From an uncultured Eubacterium sp. (GTDB lineage Bacteria > Bacillota_A > Clostridia > Lachnospirales > Lachnospiraceae): DNA of 9,103 bases. The translations under genes were made by a program, and so were the position numbers. The notes below the pieces were generated by a model. The model was not told where the DNA came from and did no database searches. It saw only the letters and a list, made by a program, of their open reading frames with translations. Below are positions 1 to 6,947 of the stretch, in pieces. Numbering within the stretch: the first letter of the stretch is position 1; each line of letters opens with the position of its first letter. The stretch spans positions 1 through 9,103 of the forward strand of contig CANTHI010000114.1 of the NCBI GenBank assembly GCA_947653505.1, read 5' to 3'.

Positions 1-135
1 CAGACAGATCACCGCCTCCCATCCGGCGTCCGGACAGCCAAAATGCAACACTTTTATGTAAAATTGTTGCATTTGTTCTTAAGTTCGCGCCCATGAGGGA
101 TATCCTGTGGCTGGGCAGGGTATTCCAGCGTATCT
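1..135. other. Left-edge stretch with no recognisable gene
   Basis: Apart from the inverted repeat, nothing here can be assigned. A + strand frame is open from the window edge to a TGA at 94-96 (31 codons), and a - strand frame is open from an ATG at 94-92 out through position 1. Neither gives a protein I recognise. The former antitoxin should have its N-terminal half in this interval, but no matching frame is visible, so it was probably deleted or replaced. Confidence 0.4.
41..74. repeat. 10-bp perfect inverted repeat
   Basis: The arms AAATGCAACA (41-50) and TGTTGCATTT (65-74) are exact reverse complements around a 14-nt A/T-rich loop. It could be an operator of the former toxin-antitoxin locus just downstream, the terminator of a gene to the left of the window, or part of a dispersed repeat. 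The run after the right arm (GTTCTT) is a poor U-tract, so a terminator is not favoured. The repeat is certain; its function is unknown. Confidence 0.5.
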
Positions 136-231
136 TTCCTGACGGATTCACTGACGGGTGTGTTAAAGGGCGATTATAATGAAAAAGAAGCCAGAACGGA
201 GCATATGCAGAAATATGAAAGTGCTGATTGA
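136..231 (+). pseudogene. C-terminal remnant of a Phd/YefM-type antitoxin
   Basis: The frame ending at TGA 229-231 encodes DSLTGVLKGDYNEKEAR followed by TEHMQKYESAD. This pattern (a D-S-L-x-G-hydrophobic-L-K-G segment, then a charged E-A-R-x-E-x-x-x-K-Y-E tail) resembles the C-terminal toxin-binding end of prevent-host-death antitoxins that precede PIN-domain toxins. The frame is closed upstream by a TGA at 94-96, and no N-terminal DNA-binding domain precedes the tail, so the gene is broken at its 5' end. The last 17 bases overlap the start of the PIN fragment in another frame, as is usual for such pairs. The family match is from memory of the pattern; the left limit is approximate. Confidence 0.55.
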
Positions 232-289
232 TACAAACATAAGTTTAGATGTGCTTTGCAAACGTCCGGACTTTTATCCACTATTATAA
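215..289 (+). pseudogene. Truncated PIN-domain (VapC-like) toxin, first 24 codons only
   Basis: ATG at 215 opens MKVLIDTNISLDVL, then CKRPDFYPLL and a TAA at 287-289. The start is the classic opening of a PIN-domain ribonuclease: a beta strand ending in the first metal-binding Asp (D6 in LIDTN), then the hydrophobic helix and the K-R-P-x-F-Y stretch. Intact PIN toxins are about 130-150 residues, so over 80% is missing, including the other acidic metal ligands. No continuation is seen in any frame before the yajC promoter. Its start overlaps the end of the antitoxin remnant by 17 bp, which supports a former two-gene toxin-antitoxin operon. It would be inactive as a nuclease. Confidence 0.65.
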
Positions 290-300
290 TTTTGAGTAAA

Positions 301-345
301 ATTTTTCTAAAATAGGTTGCCCTATTCCCAATATTTGTGTACAAT
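301..345 (+). promoter_or_regulatory. Sigma-A promoter of yajC with A/T-rich upstream element
   Basis: The -35 TTGCCC (317-322) and -10 TACAAT (340-345) are separated by exactly 17 bp. Upstream lies a strongly A/T-rich tract, about 280-313, that could act as an UP element. It contains a small dyad, ATTTT-TCT-AAAAT (301-313), whose role is unknown. Transcription would start near 352, giving a leader of roughly 47 nt before the yajC ATG. Confidence 0.7.
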
Positions 346-398
346 ACTATTTGTGTATCAACGCAGGCACAAATCTCATGATCTTTAGGAGGAAAAAA

Positions 399-764
399 AT
401 GATCTCACCACATATCCTTGCTGCAGACGCAGCAGGCGCGGCAGGTGCGGGCAGCTTTGCCAGCATGATTTTATCGCTTGTGATTTTAGTCGGATTTATG
501 TATTTTTTCATGCTCCGTCCGCAGCAGAAAGAGCAGAAAAAGAAAAATGCCATGCTGGCGGCTCTGGAAGTCGGCGATACGGTACTGACGACGAGCGGTT
601 TTTACGGAACGATTATCGATATCTCGGACGATACGGTCATCGTGGAATTTGGGAGCAATAGAAACTGCAGGATTCCGATGCAGCGCGCGGCAATTTCCGT
701 TGTGGAAAAGCCGGAAGATTCTGCGAATGCTGTGGAAAGCAAAAAAGCAGCAAAGAAAAAGTAA
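399..764 (+). CDS. yajC: Preprotein translocase accessory subunit YajC
   Basis: This is a 121-residue single-pass membrane protein of the YajC family, which associates with SecDF and SecYEG in protein export. The product has a short N-terminal segment rich in Ala and Gly, one transmembrane helix at about residues 21-39, the hallmark RPQQK motif right after it (R40-K44), a Lys-rich stretch, and a small cytoplasmic beta domain with the conserved L-E-V-G-D-x-V-x-T-x-x-G-x-x-G core (about 54-70). The tail is Lys/Ala rich. ATG 399 is chosen because AGGAGG (387-392) lies 6 nt before it; the frame is open further upstream to a TTG at 351, but that lies at the predicted transcription start and has no ribosome binding site. 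It has its own promoter and terminator, so it is probably monocistronic. No secD or secF is present in the window. Confidence 0.93.
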   Translation: MISPHILAADAAGAAGAGSFASMILSLVILVGFMYFFMLRPQQKEQKKKNAMLAALEVGDTVLTTSGFYGTIIDISDDTVIVEFGSNRNCRIPMQRAAISVVEKPEDSANAVESKKAAKKK

Positions 765-788
765 ATCAAGATGTGGCAATCTCACATA

Positions 789-838
789 AAAACTGTCTGA
801 AACGGCCTGTTTACAGGTAATTTCAGACAGTTTTATAT
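789..838 (+). terminator. Strong intrinsic terminator after yajC
   Basis: A 14-bp perfect stem (789-802 with 821-834; AAAACTGTCTGAAA and its complement) surrounds an 18-nt loop that itself holds a 4-bp CCTG/CAGG hairpin (806-809 with 814-817). A T-rich run (TTTTATATTT) follows. The left arm is preceded by an A-rich run, so it could also stop - strand transcription. It separates yajC from the leuB transcription unit. Confidence 0.85.
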
Positions 839-845
839 TTCATGG

Positions 846-874
846 TTGAAAAATCAGGATAAAAGTTATATGAT
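846..874 (+). promoter_or_regulatory. Sigma-A promoter of the leuB-led cluster
   Basis: TTGAAA (846-851) and TATGAT (869-874) are separated by 17 bp, close to the consensus. It sits between the yajC terminator and leuB. The leader would be only about 60 nt, with no room for a T-box and no visible leader peptide or attenuator, so any control by branched-chain amino acids would have to be through a DNA-binding regulator. I saw no convincing CodY box. Confidence 0.7.
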
Positions 875-940
875 AGTAAACGGCAGACTGTATTCTGATA
901 AAGCAGAAAGCGATAAAATCAAAAGAAAGGAAGTTTTCAT

Positions 941-2092
941 ATGAAATATCATGTAGGCGTTATTGCCGGTGACGGAATCGGGCCGGAGATAACTGCGGAA
1001 GCAAGAAAAGTACTGGATAAAATCGGTGCCGTTTTTGGACACCAGTTTGAATATGAGGATATTTTAATGGGAGGATGTTCGATTGACGCAACCGGTGTTC
1101 CGCTGACCGATGAGGCAATTGCGCAGGCGAAAGCTTCCGATGCCGTACTAATGGGTTCGATTGGCGGCAACACGGCAACATCCCCGTGGTACAAATTAGA
1201 ACCATCCAAAAGGCCGGAGGCAGGTCTGTTAAAGCTGCGTAAGTCGCTGAACCTGTTTGCAAATTTAAGACCAGCATATTTATATAAAGAATTAAAAGAA
1301 GCCTGTCCGTTAAAAGATGATATCATCGGCGACGGTTTTGATATGATGATCATGCGTGAGCTGACTGGCGGCTTATATTTTGGAAAACGCGTGACACAGG
1401 TAAGAGATGGTCTGATGACAGCAGAAGATACACTGACCTATAATGAAGAAGAGATTCGAAGAATTGCAAAGCGGGCATTTGATATTGCCGGAAAACGCCG
1501 GAAAAAAGTGACGAGCGTGGATAAGGCAAATGTTCTGGATTCTTCCCGCTTATGGAGAAAGATTGTCGATGAGACGGCAAAAGAGTATCCGGACATTGTT
1601 TATGAGCATATGCTGGTAGATAACTGTGCGATGCAGTTAGTCAAAGATCCGAAGCAGTTTGATGTCATTTTAACTGAAAATATGTTTGGGGATATTTTAT
1701 CAGACGAGGCGTCCATGCTGACCGGATCGATCGGAATGCTGCCGTCCGCGAGCTTAAATGATACGAGATTCGGACTGTATGAACCAAGCGGCGGTTCCGC
1801 GCCGGATATTGCAGGCAAAGGGATTGCGAATCCGATTGCAACGATTTTGTCAGCTGCCATGATGCTGCGCTACAGCTTTGATCTGGATAAAGAAGCAGAT
1901 GCCATTGAGACAGCGGTACAGCAGGTGTTAAAAGACGGATACCGTACGATTGATATAATGCCGCAGGAAGCGGAGAAAAAGGATAAAATGACGCAGATTG
2001 GAACGTCGCAGATGGGCGATGTGATCTGTGAGAGAATTGGATCTGTGGATTTGATCCAAACATCCGGAGTGGTATCGTCGTTGAAGCGGTAA
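941..2092 (+). CDS. leuB: 3-isopropylmalate dehydrogenase
   Basis: This cytoplasmic enzyme oxidises and decarboxylates 3-isopropylmalate to 2-oxoisocaproate with NAD, in leucine synthesis. The 383 residues show the isocitrate/isopropylmalate dehydrogenase fold throughout: GDGIGPEI at 10-17, the substrate-binding LRKSLNLFANLRP (R100 and R110), R139 and Y146 in MRELTGGLYFG, catalytic K195 in VDKANVLD, metal-binding D227, D251 and D255, and the NAD-binding GGSAPDIAGKG-IANP segment near 285-299. The start has AAAGGAAG (926-933) 7 nt upstream. Family members usually end close to the MGDVICERI motif; here about 17 further residues (GSVDLIQTSGVVSSLKR) follow, which look like read-on into non-family sequence. 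It is first in the leuB-ilvD-ilvB-serC-serA cluster, with a clear promoter at 846-874. leuA, leuC and leuD are not in the window. Confidence 0.95.
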   Translation: MKYHVGVIAGDGIGPEITAEARKVLDKIGAVFGHQFEYEDILMGGCSIDATGVPLTDEAIAQAKASDAVLMGSIGGNTATSPWYKLEPSKRPEAGLLKLRKSLNLFANLRPAYLYKELKEACPLKDDIIGDGFDMMIMRELTGGLYFGKRVTQVRDGLMTAEDTLTYNEEEIRRIAKRAFDIAGKRRKKVTSVDKANVLDSSRLWRKIVDETAKEYPDIVYEHMLVDNCAMQLVKDPKQFDVILTENMFGDILSDEASMLTGSIGMLPSASLNDTRFGLYEPSGGSAPDIAGKGIANPIATILSAAMMLRYSFDLDKEADAIETAVQQVLKDGYRTIDIMPQEAEKKDKMTQIGTSQMGDVICERIGSVDLIQTSGVVSSLKR

Positions 2093-2202
2093 AGCCGGAA
2101 AATTTCGATGAGGCTGATATCCGCTGGTATACAAGCGGTGCAGATTATATACATTCGTACACGGGTCATGATAGTAGCTGCATGATATTGTGGGGATCAT
2201 AG
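2032..2202 (+). other. Protein-like out-of-phase open frame spanning the leuB end and the leuB-ilvD gap
   Basis: In the frame +2 relative to leuB, 56 codons are open from after a TGA (2029-2031) to TAG (2200-2202). The peptide includes GIVVEAVKPENFDEADIRW and then YTSGADYIHSYTGHDSS and CMILWGS. Its composition looks like a folded protein, not random translation, but there is no start codon near the beginning and I do not recognise a family. It could be the remnant of a lost gene, or chance. No ribosome binding site supports translation. Confidence 0.25.
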
Positions 2203-2213
2203 GAGATATAAAA

Positions 2214-2294
2214 TTGAAACTGGAATTGTATGAAAATTTAGCAAGACCTGTATCTAAAATCAGAAGAGAAAGGAACAGAAACTATGAAAAGTGA
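2214..2294 (+). CDS. Possible 26-codon upstream ORF overlapping the ilvD start
   Basis: A TTG at 2214 is preceded by AGGAG (2201-2205) at 8 nt, a good ribosome binding site, and opens a 26-codon frame ([20 protein letters not shown], then NRNYEK) that stops at TGA 2292-2294, 11 bases inside ilvD in another frame. If translated it would couple to ilvD, whose own ribosome binding site it covers. It is basic at the C-terminal end and is not rich in Leu, Ile or Val codons, so it is not a typical attenuation leader peptide. It may be chance. Confidence 0.25.
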   Translation: MKLELYENLARPVSKIRRERNRNYEK

Positions 2295-3960
2295 TCAGGT
2301 AAAAACCGGCATGCAGCAGGCGCCGCATCGTTCGCTGTTTAACGCGCTCGGCTTTACAGAAGAAGAGATGAAAAAACCGATGGTCGGTATTGTGAGCTCG
2401 TACAATGAGATCGTGCCGGGCCATATGAATCTGGATAAAATTGTAGATGCCGTAAAGCTCGGCGTGGCGGAGGCAGGCGGGGTGCCGGTCGTATTTCCGG
2501 CGATTGCAGTCTGTGACGGGATCGCGATGGGGCATATCGGCATGAAATATTCGCTCGTAACGAGAGATCTGATTGCAGACTCTACCGAGTGTATGGCGCT
2601 GGCGCATCAGTTCGATGCACTGGTGATGGTGCCAAACTGTGATAAAAATGTACCGGGACTGCTGATGGCGGCGGCCAGAATCAATGTGCCGACCGTGTTT
2701 GTATCGGGAGGCCCGATGCTGGCGGGACATGTGAAGGGGCATAAGACGAGTCTTTCTTCCATGTTTGAGGCAGTAGGCTCCTATGCGGCGGGGACGATGA
2801 GTGAGGAAGATGTGCGGGAATATGAAGAAAAGACATGTCCGACCTGTGGTTCCTGCTCCGGTATGTATACAGCCAATTCCATGAATTGCCTGACCGAGGC
2901 GCTTGGTATGGGATTAAGAGGCAACGGCACGATTCCGGCTGTTTATTCCGAGCGGATCAAGCTGGCAAAACATGCGGGGATGGCAGTTATGGAGCTTTTG
3001 AAAAAGAATATCTGTCCGAGAGATATTATGACGAAAGAGGCCGTGCTGAACGCGCTGACGGTGGATATGGCGCTTGGCTGTTCCACGAACAGTATGCTGC
3101 ATCTTCCGGCGATCGCGCATGAGATCGGGTTTGATTTTGATATTTCATTTGCAAATCCGATCAGTGAAAAGACGCCGAATTTATGCCATCTGGCTCCGGC
3201 TGGTCCGACGTATATGGAGGACTTAAATGAAGCTGGTGGTGTCTATGCTGTCATGAAGCAGCTGGCGGATATTGGGCTGATTCATACGGACTGCATGACC
3301 GTGACCGGACAGACGATCGGTGAAAATATCAAAAACGCGGTGAATAAAAATCCGGAGGTTATCCGTCCGGTTGACAATCCATATAGTAAAACAGGCGGAC
3401 TTGCGGTATTAAAAGGCAATCTGGCTCCGGATGGCTCCGTAGTCAAGCGGTCGGCAGTCGTGGAAGAGATGATGGTGCATGAAGGACCGGCAAGAGTATT
3501 TGACTGTGAAGAGGATGCGATTGCGGCGATCAAAGGCGGAAAGATAAAGGCTGGCGACGTCGTTGTGATCCGGTATGAGGGACCGAAAGGCGGTCCGGGG
3601 ATGCGTGAGATGTTAAATCCGACCTCTGCGATTGCAGGTATGGGTCTGGGTTCTTCAGTAGCACTGATTACAGACGGACGTTTTTCCGGTGCGAGCCGCG
3701 GCGCGTCGATCGGGCATGTATCGCCGGAAGCGGCAGTCGGAGGTCCGATCGCGCTTGTAAAAGAAGGCGATACGATTAAGATCAATATACCGGAGATGAC
3801 GCTGGAGCTGGCAGTTTCCGAAGAAGAGCTTGCGGCCAGAAAAGCAGACTGGCAGCCGCGGGAGCCGAAAGTAACAAGCGGATATCTGGCACGCTACGCT
3901 TCGATGGTGACGTCCGGAAACCGTGGGGCTGTGATGCAGATTCCGGGTGCACAAAAATAA
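2284..3960 (+). CDS. ilvD: Dihydroxy-acid dehydratase
   Basis: This iron-sulfur enzyme dehydrates 2,3-dihydroxy-isovalerate and 2,3-dihydroxy-3-methylvalerate to the 2-keto acid precursors of valine, leucine and isoleucine. The 558 residues are full length for the IlvD/Edd family. Cluster ligands are C119 in CDKNVPG and C191 in [16 protein letters not shown]. Mg ligands are D78 (CDGIAMGH), D120 and the probably carbamylated K121. The substrate-side [19 protein letters not shown] lies at 465-483. At the position where [2Fe-2S] members carry a third Cys (PCN motif) this protein has Gly (VPGHMNL, G46), as in the E. coli [4Fe-4S] enzyme, which points to an oxygen-labile cluster suited to an anaerobe. 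LRGNGT replaces the more familiar LPGNGT. AAAGGAA (2269-2275) precedes the ATG by 8 nt. The 191-nt gap to leuB shows no terminator and no confident promoter. Confidence 0.96.
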   Translation: MKSDQVKTGMQQAPHRSLFNALGFTEEEMKKPMVGIVSSYNEIVPGHMNLDKIVDAVKLGVAEAGGVPVVFPAIAVCDGIAMGHIGMKYSLVTRDLIADSTECMALAHQFDALVMVPNCDKNVPGLLMAAARINVPTVFVSGGPMLAGHVKGHKTSLSSMFEAVGSYAAGTMSEEDVREYEEKTCPTCGSCSGMYTANSMNCLTEALGMGLRGNGTIPAVYSERIKLAKHAGMAVMELLKKNICPRDIMTKEAVLNALTVDMALGCSTNSMLHLPAIAHEIGFDFDISFANPISEKTPNLCHLAPAGPTYMEDLNEAGGVYAVMKQLADIGLIHTDCMTVTGQTIGENIKNAVNKNPEVIRPVDNPYSKTGGLAVLKGNLAPDGSVVKRSAVVEEMMVHEGPARVFDCEEDAIAAIKGGKIKAGDVVVIRYEGPKGGPGMREMLNPTSAIAGMGLGSSVALITDGRFSGASRGASIGHVSPEAAVGGPIALVKEGDTIKINIPEMTLELAVSEEELAARKADWQPREPKVTSGYLARYASMVTSGNRGAVMQIPGAQK

Positions 3961-3966
3961 AAAACC

Positions 3967-4097
3967 ATCAGGATAAAACCAGAATGGAAACAGGATAAAA
4001 CTCAGAATGAAAATAAGATAAAATCAGAATGAAAACAGATAAAACAGGATAAAATTCAGAATGAAAACAGATAAAACAGGATAATATCAGGATAAAT
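3967..4097 (+). repeat. A/G-rich tandem repeat array between ilvD and ilvB
   Basis: The gap is built of degenerate copies of a unit of about 32 bp that mixes CAGGATAAAA, TCAGAATGAAAA and CAGATAAAA. The best copies are a 29-bp exact direct repeat, 4024-4052 and 4056-4084 (period 32). Five copies of A/T-CAGGAT fall at 3968-3974, 3990-3996, 4044-4050, 4076-4082 and 4087-4093, the last just before the ilvB ribosome binding site AAGGAGG (4098-4104). The array carries no ORF in the ilvB direction worth calling, and no hairpin terminator. It would be transcribed as the ilvD-ilvB spacer. Confidence 0.85.
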
Positions 4098-4112
4098 AAG
4101 GAGGCAGAAGAC

Positions 4113-5789
4113 ATGCAGTTGACAGGGGCGCAGATTTTAATTGAGTGCCTGAAAGAGCAGGGTGTGGACACCGTCTTTGGATATCCGGGCGGAGCGATCC
4201 TGAATGTATATGATGAATTATATAAACACAGGGACGAGATCAGGCATATTCTGACTTCCCATGAACAGGGGGCATCCCATGCTGCCGACGGCTATGCGCG
4301 CAGTACCGGCAGGGTAGGCGTGTGCTTTGCAACGAGCGGCCCGGGCGCGACGAATCTGGTGACAGGCATCGCGACGGCTTATATGGATTCGATTCCGCTT
4401 GTTGCCATAACATGCAATGTCAATGTCCCACTGCTTGGAAAAGACAGTTTTCAGGAGATCGATATCGCGGGCATTACAACGCCGATTACCAAGCATAATT
4501 TTATCGTAAAAGACGCCGGTGATCTGGCGAAAATACTGCGCCGTGCGTTTACGATTGCCAGAAAAGGCAGACCGGGTCCTGTGCTTGTGGATATTCCAAA
4601 AGATGTTACGGCAAATAAGGCGGAGTATACGCCGCAGGCGGTGCAGATGCCGGAGCGTGTGACGGAAAAGCTCCGGCAGGAGGATATTGACAGAGCCATC
4701 CGGTATATAAAGGAAGCGAAAAAGCCGTACATATTTGCAGGCGGCGGTGTGATTTTAGCGGAAGCTTCTGAGGAGCTGCGGGAATTTGCACGGAAAGTAC
4801 AGGCTCCGGTATGCGATTCCCTGATGGGGAAAGGCGCGTTTGACGGTACAGATCCGAAATATACCGGAATGCTTGGCATGCATGGCACGAAAACGTCCAA
4901 TTACGGAGTCAGCGAATGTGACCTGCTGCTCGCGGTCGGCGTCCGGTTTAGCGACCGCGTGACCGGAAATGCGGAAAAATTCGCAAAACAGGCTAAGATC
5001 ATACAGTTTGATGTGGATCCTGCGGAAATCAATAAAAATATACTGGTAACGTCCAGCGTGATCGGCGATCTGAAAGAATCGCTGGCAAACATAAACGCGC
5101 AGCTGGACCAGCAGAATCATGAAGAATGGCTGGCGCATGTGGCGGAATTAAAGAAAAAATATCCGATGACCTATCATCCGGAAGGACTTTGCGGGCCATA
5201 TATGATCGAAAAGATTTATGAAAAGACAAAAGGCGATGCGATTATCGTAACGGAAGTCGGACAGCATCAGATGTGGGCGGCGCAGTATTACAAATATGCA
5301 AAGCCGCGGCATCTGCTGACATCCGGCGGTCTTGGCACGATGGGATATGGTCTTGGCGCGGCGATCGGCGCAAAGACGGCCAATCCGGATAAAACGGTCA
5401 TCAATATCGCAGGTGACGGGTGCTTTCGCATGAATATGAATGAGATTGCAACGGCAGTACGTCAGAAGCTCCCGCTCGTGCAGATTGTCTTCAATAACCA
5501 TGTGCTTGGCATGGTGCGGCAGTGGCAGGATTTATTTTATGAAGAGCGGTATTCAGCCACAGTGCTGCGGGATGCGGTCGACTTTGTAAAGCTGGCTGAG
5601 GCGATGGGAGCAAAAGGTATCCGTGTAACGACAAGAGAAGAATTTGACGATGCGCTGGAGCAGGCGCTGGCAGCAGACGGGCCGGTCGTACTGGACTGTC
5701 TGGTAGACAGCGACGATAAGGTATGGCCGATGGTTGCCCCGGGAGCGCCGATCAGCGAGGCGTTTTCCGAAGAAGATCTTAAGAAATAA
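4113..5789 (+). CDS. ilvB: Acetolactate (acetohydroxyacid) synthase, large catalytic subunit
   Basis: This thiamine diphosphate enzyme condenses two pyruvates to acetolactate, or pyruvate and 2-oxobutyrate to acetohydroxybutyrate, the first common step of branched-chain amino acid synthesis. The 558 residues have the three usual domains: the PYR domain (about 1-165) with catalytic E51 in SHEQGASHAADGYAR, a central FAD-binding domain (about 190-325), and the PP domain (about 375-530) with the ThDP/Mg motif starting at GDG 434-436 and ending near FNNHVLGMVRQWQ. The RQWQ segment and overall form fit the anabolic AHAS, not catabolic AlsS. No ACT domain is fused, and no ilvN/ilvH small subunit follows; serC is next. 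AAGGAGG (4098-4104) sits 8 nt before ATG. The last codons AAGAAATAA are part of a short duplication that continues into the spacer. Confidence 0.95.
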   Translation: MQLTGAQILIECLKEQGVDTVFGYPGGAILNVYDELYKHRDEIRHILTSHEQGASHAADGYARSTGRVGVCFATSGPGATNLVTGIATAYMDSIPLVAITCNVNVPLLGKDSFQEIDIAGITTPITKHNFIVKDAGDLAKILRRAFTIARKGRPGPVLVDIPKDVTANKAEYTPQAVQMPERVTEKLRQEDIDRAIRYIKEAKKPYIFAGGGVILAEASEELREFARKVQAPVCDSLMGKGAFDGTDPKYTGMLGMHGTKTSNYGVSECDLLLAVGVRFSDRVTGNAEKFAKQAKIIQFDVDPAEINKNILVTSSVIGDLKESLANINAQLDQQNHEEWLAHVAELKKKYPMTYHPEGLCGPYMIEKIYEKTKGDAIIVTEVGQHQMWAAQYYKYAKPRHLLTSGGLGTMGYGLGAAIGAKTANPDKTVINIAGDGCFRMNMNEIATAVRQKLPLVQIVFNNHVLGMVRQWQDLFYEERYSATVLRDAVDFVKLAEAMGAKGIRVTTREEFDDALEQALAADGPVVLDCLVDSDDKVWPMVAPGAPISEAFSEEDLKK

Positions 5790-5804
5790 AATAAGAAATA
5801 AAAG
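5781..5804 (+). repeat. 12-bp tandem duplication at the ilvB stop codon
   Basis: AAGAAATAAAAT (5781-5792) is followed directly by AAGAAATAAAAG (5793-5804), 11 of 12 bases identical. The first copy carries the last two ilvB sense codons and the stop. It lengthens the A/G-rich spacer before serC and resembles slippage-type growth, like the array before ilvB. Confidence 0.7.
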
Positions 5805-5835
5805 TAAGACAGAATAAAAGGAGGATTTAAGCAGG

Positions 5836-6918
5836 ATGAGCAGAGTTTATAATTTTTCCGCAGGTCCGGCAGTGCTGCCGGAAGAGGTACTGCGGGAAGC
5901 GGCAGAGGAAATGCTGGACTACAAGGGAAGCGGAATGTCTGTGATGGAGATGTCCCACCGCTCAAAGGTATACGATACCATTATCAAAGAAGCAGAGCAG
6001 GACATCCGTGATCTGATGCAGATACCGGACAATTATAAAGTATTATTTTTACAGGGCGGCGCATCCCAGCAGTTTGCAATGATTCCGATGAATCTGATGA
6101 AGCATAAAAAAGCAGGATATATCATAACCGGACAGTGGGCAAAAAAGGCATATCAGGAAGCACAGCTGTACGGGGAAGCGGTAAAGCTGGCGTCCTCCGA
6201 AGACAAGACATTTTCCTATATTCCGGACTGCTCCAATCTGGATATACCGGAAGATCTGGACTATGTATATATTTGCGAAAACAATACGATTTATGGGACG
6301 AAATATAAAGAACTGCCGGATACGAAAGGCCATTTACTCGTATCAGACGTATCTTCCTGCTTTTTATCCGAACCGGTGGATGTCAGCAGATATGGCGTGA
6401 TTTTTGGCGGCGTTCAGAAAAATGTCGGTCCGGCAGGCGTGGTGATCACAATTATCCGCGAAGATCTGATCCGTGACGATGTACTGGAAGGCACACCTAC
6501 GATGTTAAAATATAAGACGCATGCAGATGCAGACTCTTTATACAATACACCGCCATGCTATGGCATTTATATTTGCGGAAAAGTATTTAAATGGTTAAAG
6601 AACATGGGCGGTCTGGAAGAAATCCAGAAACGCAATGCCGAAAAAGCGAAAATTTTATATGATTTTCTGGATCAGAGCAGCATGTTCCGGGGTACCGTCG
6701 TGCCGCAGGACCGTTCGCTGATGAATGTACCGTTTGTAACCGGAGATAAAGAGCTGGACGCAAAATTTGTGGAAGAGGCAGCAAAGGCAGGATTTGTAAA
6801 TCTGAAGGGACACAGAACGGTTGGCGGTATGCGGGCTTCGATTTACAACGCAATGCCAAAAGAAGGCGTAGAAAAGCTGGTGGCATTTATGAAAGATTTT
6901 GAAGCCACAAATGCATAG
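5836..6918 (+). CDS. serC: Phosphoserine aminotransferase
   Basis: This PLP enzyme converts 3-phosphohydroxypyruvate and glutamate to phosphoserine and 2-oxoglutarate, the second step of serine synthesis, and can also act in vitamin B6 synthesis. The 360 residues match the family length and begin with the hallmark VYNFSAGPAVLPE (4-16). Other marks are the EMSHRS segment (38-43), the phosphate-binding LQGGASQQF near 72-80, and the PLP lysine K195 in FGGVQKNVGPAGV. The C-terminal HRTVGGMRASIYNAMP segment is also typical. The residue before Q-K is Val where Ala is more usual. The ribosome binding site AAAGGAGG (5817-5824) is 11 nt from the ATG, longer than for its neighbours, but no better start exists and the N-terminal motif fixes it. 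It lies 46 bp after ilvB with no terminator between, and 29 bp before serA. Confidence 0.96.
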   Translation: MSRVYNFSAGPAVLPEEVLREAAEEMLDYKGSGMSVMEMSHRSKVYDTIIKEAEQDIRDLMQIPDNYKVLFLQGGASQQFAMIPMNLMKHKKAGYIITGQWAKKAYQEAQLYGEAVKLASSEDKTFSYIPDCSNLDIPEDLDYVYICENNTIYGTKYKELPDTKGHLLVSDVSSCFLSEPVDVSRYGVIFGGVQKNVGPAGVVITIIREDLIRDDVLEGTPTMLKYKTHADADSLYNTPPCYGIYICGKVFKWLKNMGGLEEIQKRNAEKAKILYDFLDQSSMFRGTVVPQDRSLMNVPFVTGDKELDAKFVEEAAKAGFVNLKGHRTVGGMRASIYNAMPKEGVEKLVAFMKDFEATNA

Positions 6919-6947
6919 CCGCAAATTAGTTGAGAGAGGAAAAAAAT

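Noticed and set aside
301..315. CodY box upstream of yajC (dyad ATTTT-TCT-AAAAT)
   Set aside because: It differs at about five positions from the 15-nt consensus as I recall it, and yajC is not an expected target.
351..398. Upstream TTG start for yajC giving 16 extra residues
   Set aside because: It lies at the predicted transcription start, has no ribosome binding site, and adds residues atypical of YajC.
839..940. Possible T-box or leader-peptide attenuator before leuB
   Set aside because: The promoter-to-ATG distance is only about 60 nt, with no T-box core sequence, no terminator and no Leu-rich small ORF.
1870..2200. Long minus-strand frames over the leuB 3' end
   Set aside because: They are antisense shadows of leuB without a ribosome binding site or recognisable family features.
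2093..2283. Hairpin CCGCT/AGCGG near 2121-2138 as a leuB terminator
   Set aside because: The stem is only 5 bp and no T-run follows.
3967..4097. CRISPR array
   Set aside because: The units are contiguous degenerate tandem copies with no unique spacers of uniform length, and no cas genes are present.
3968..4171. Minus-strand frame of 67 codons with repeated HSEFYPV-like segments
   Set aside because: Its repeats are simply the translation of the A/G-rich DNA array, it overlaps the ilvB start, and it has no ribosome binding site.
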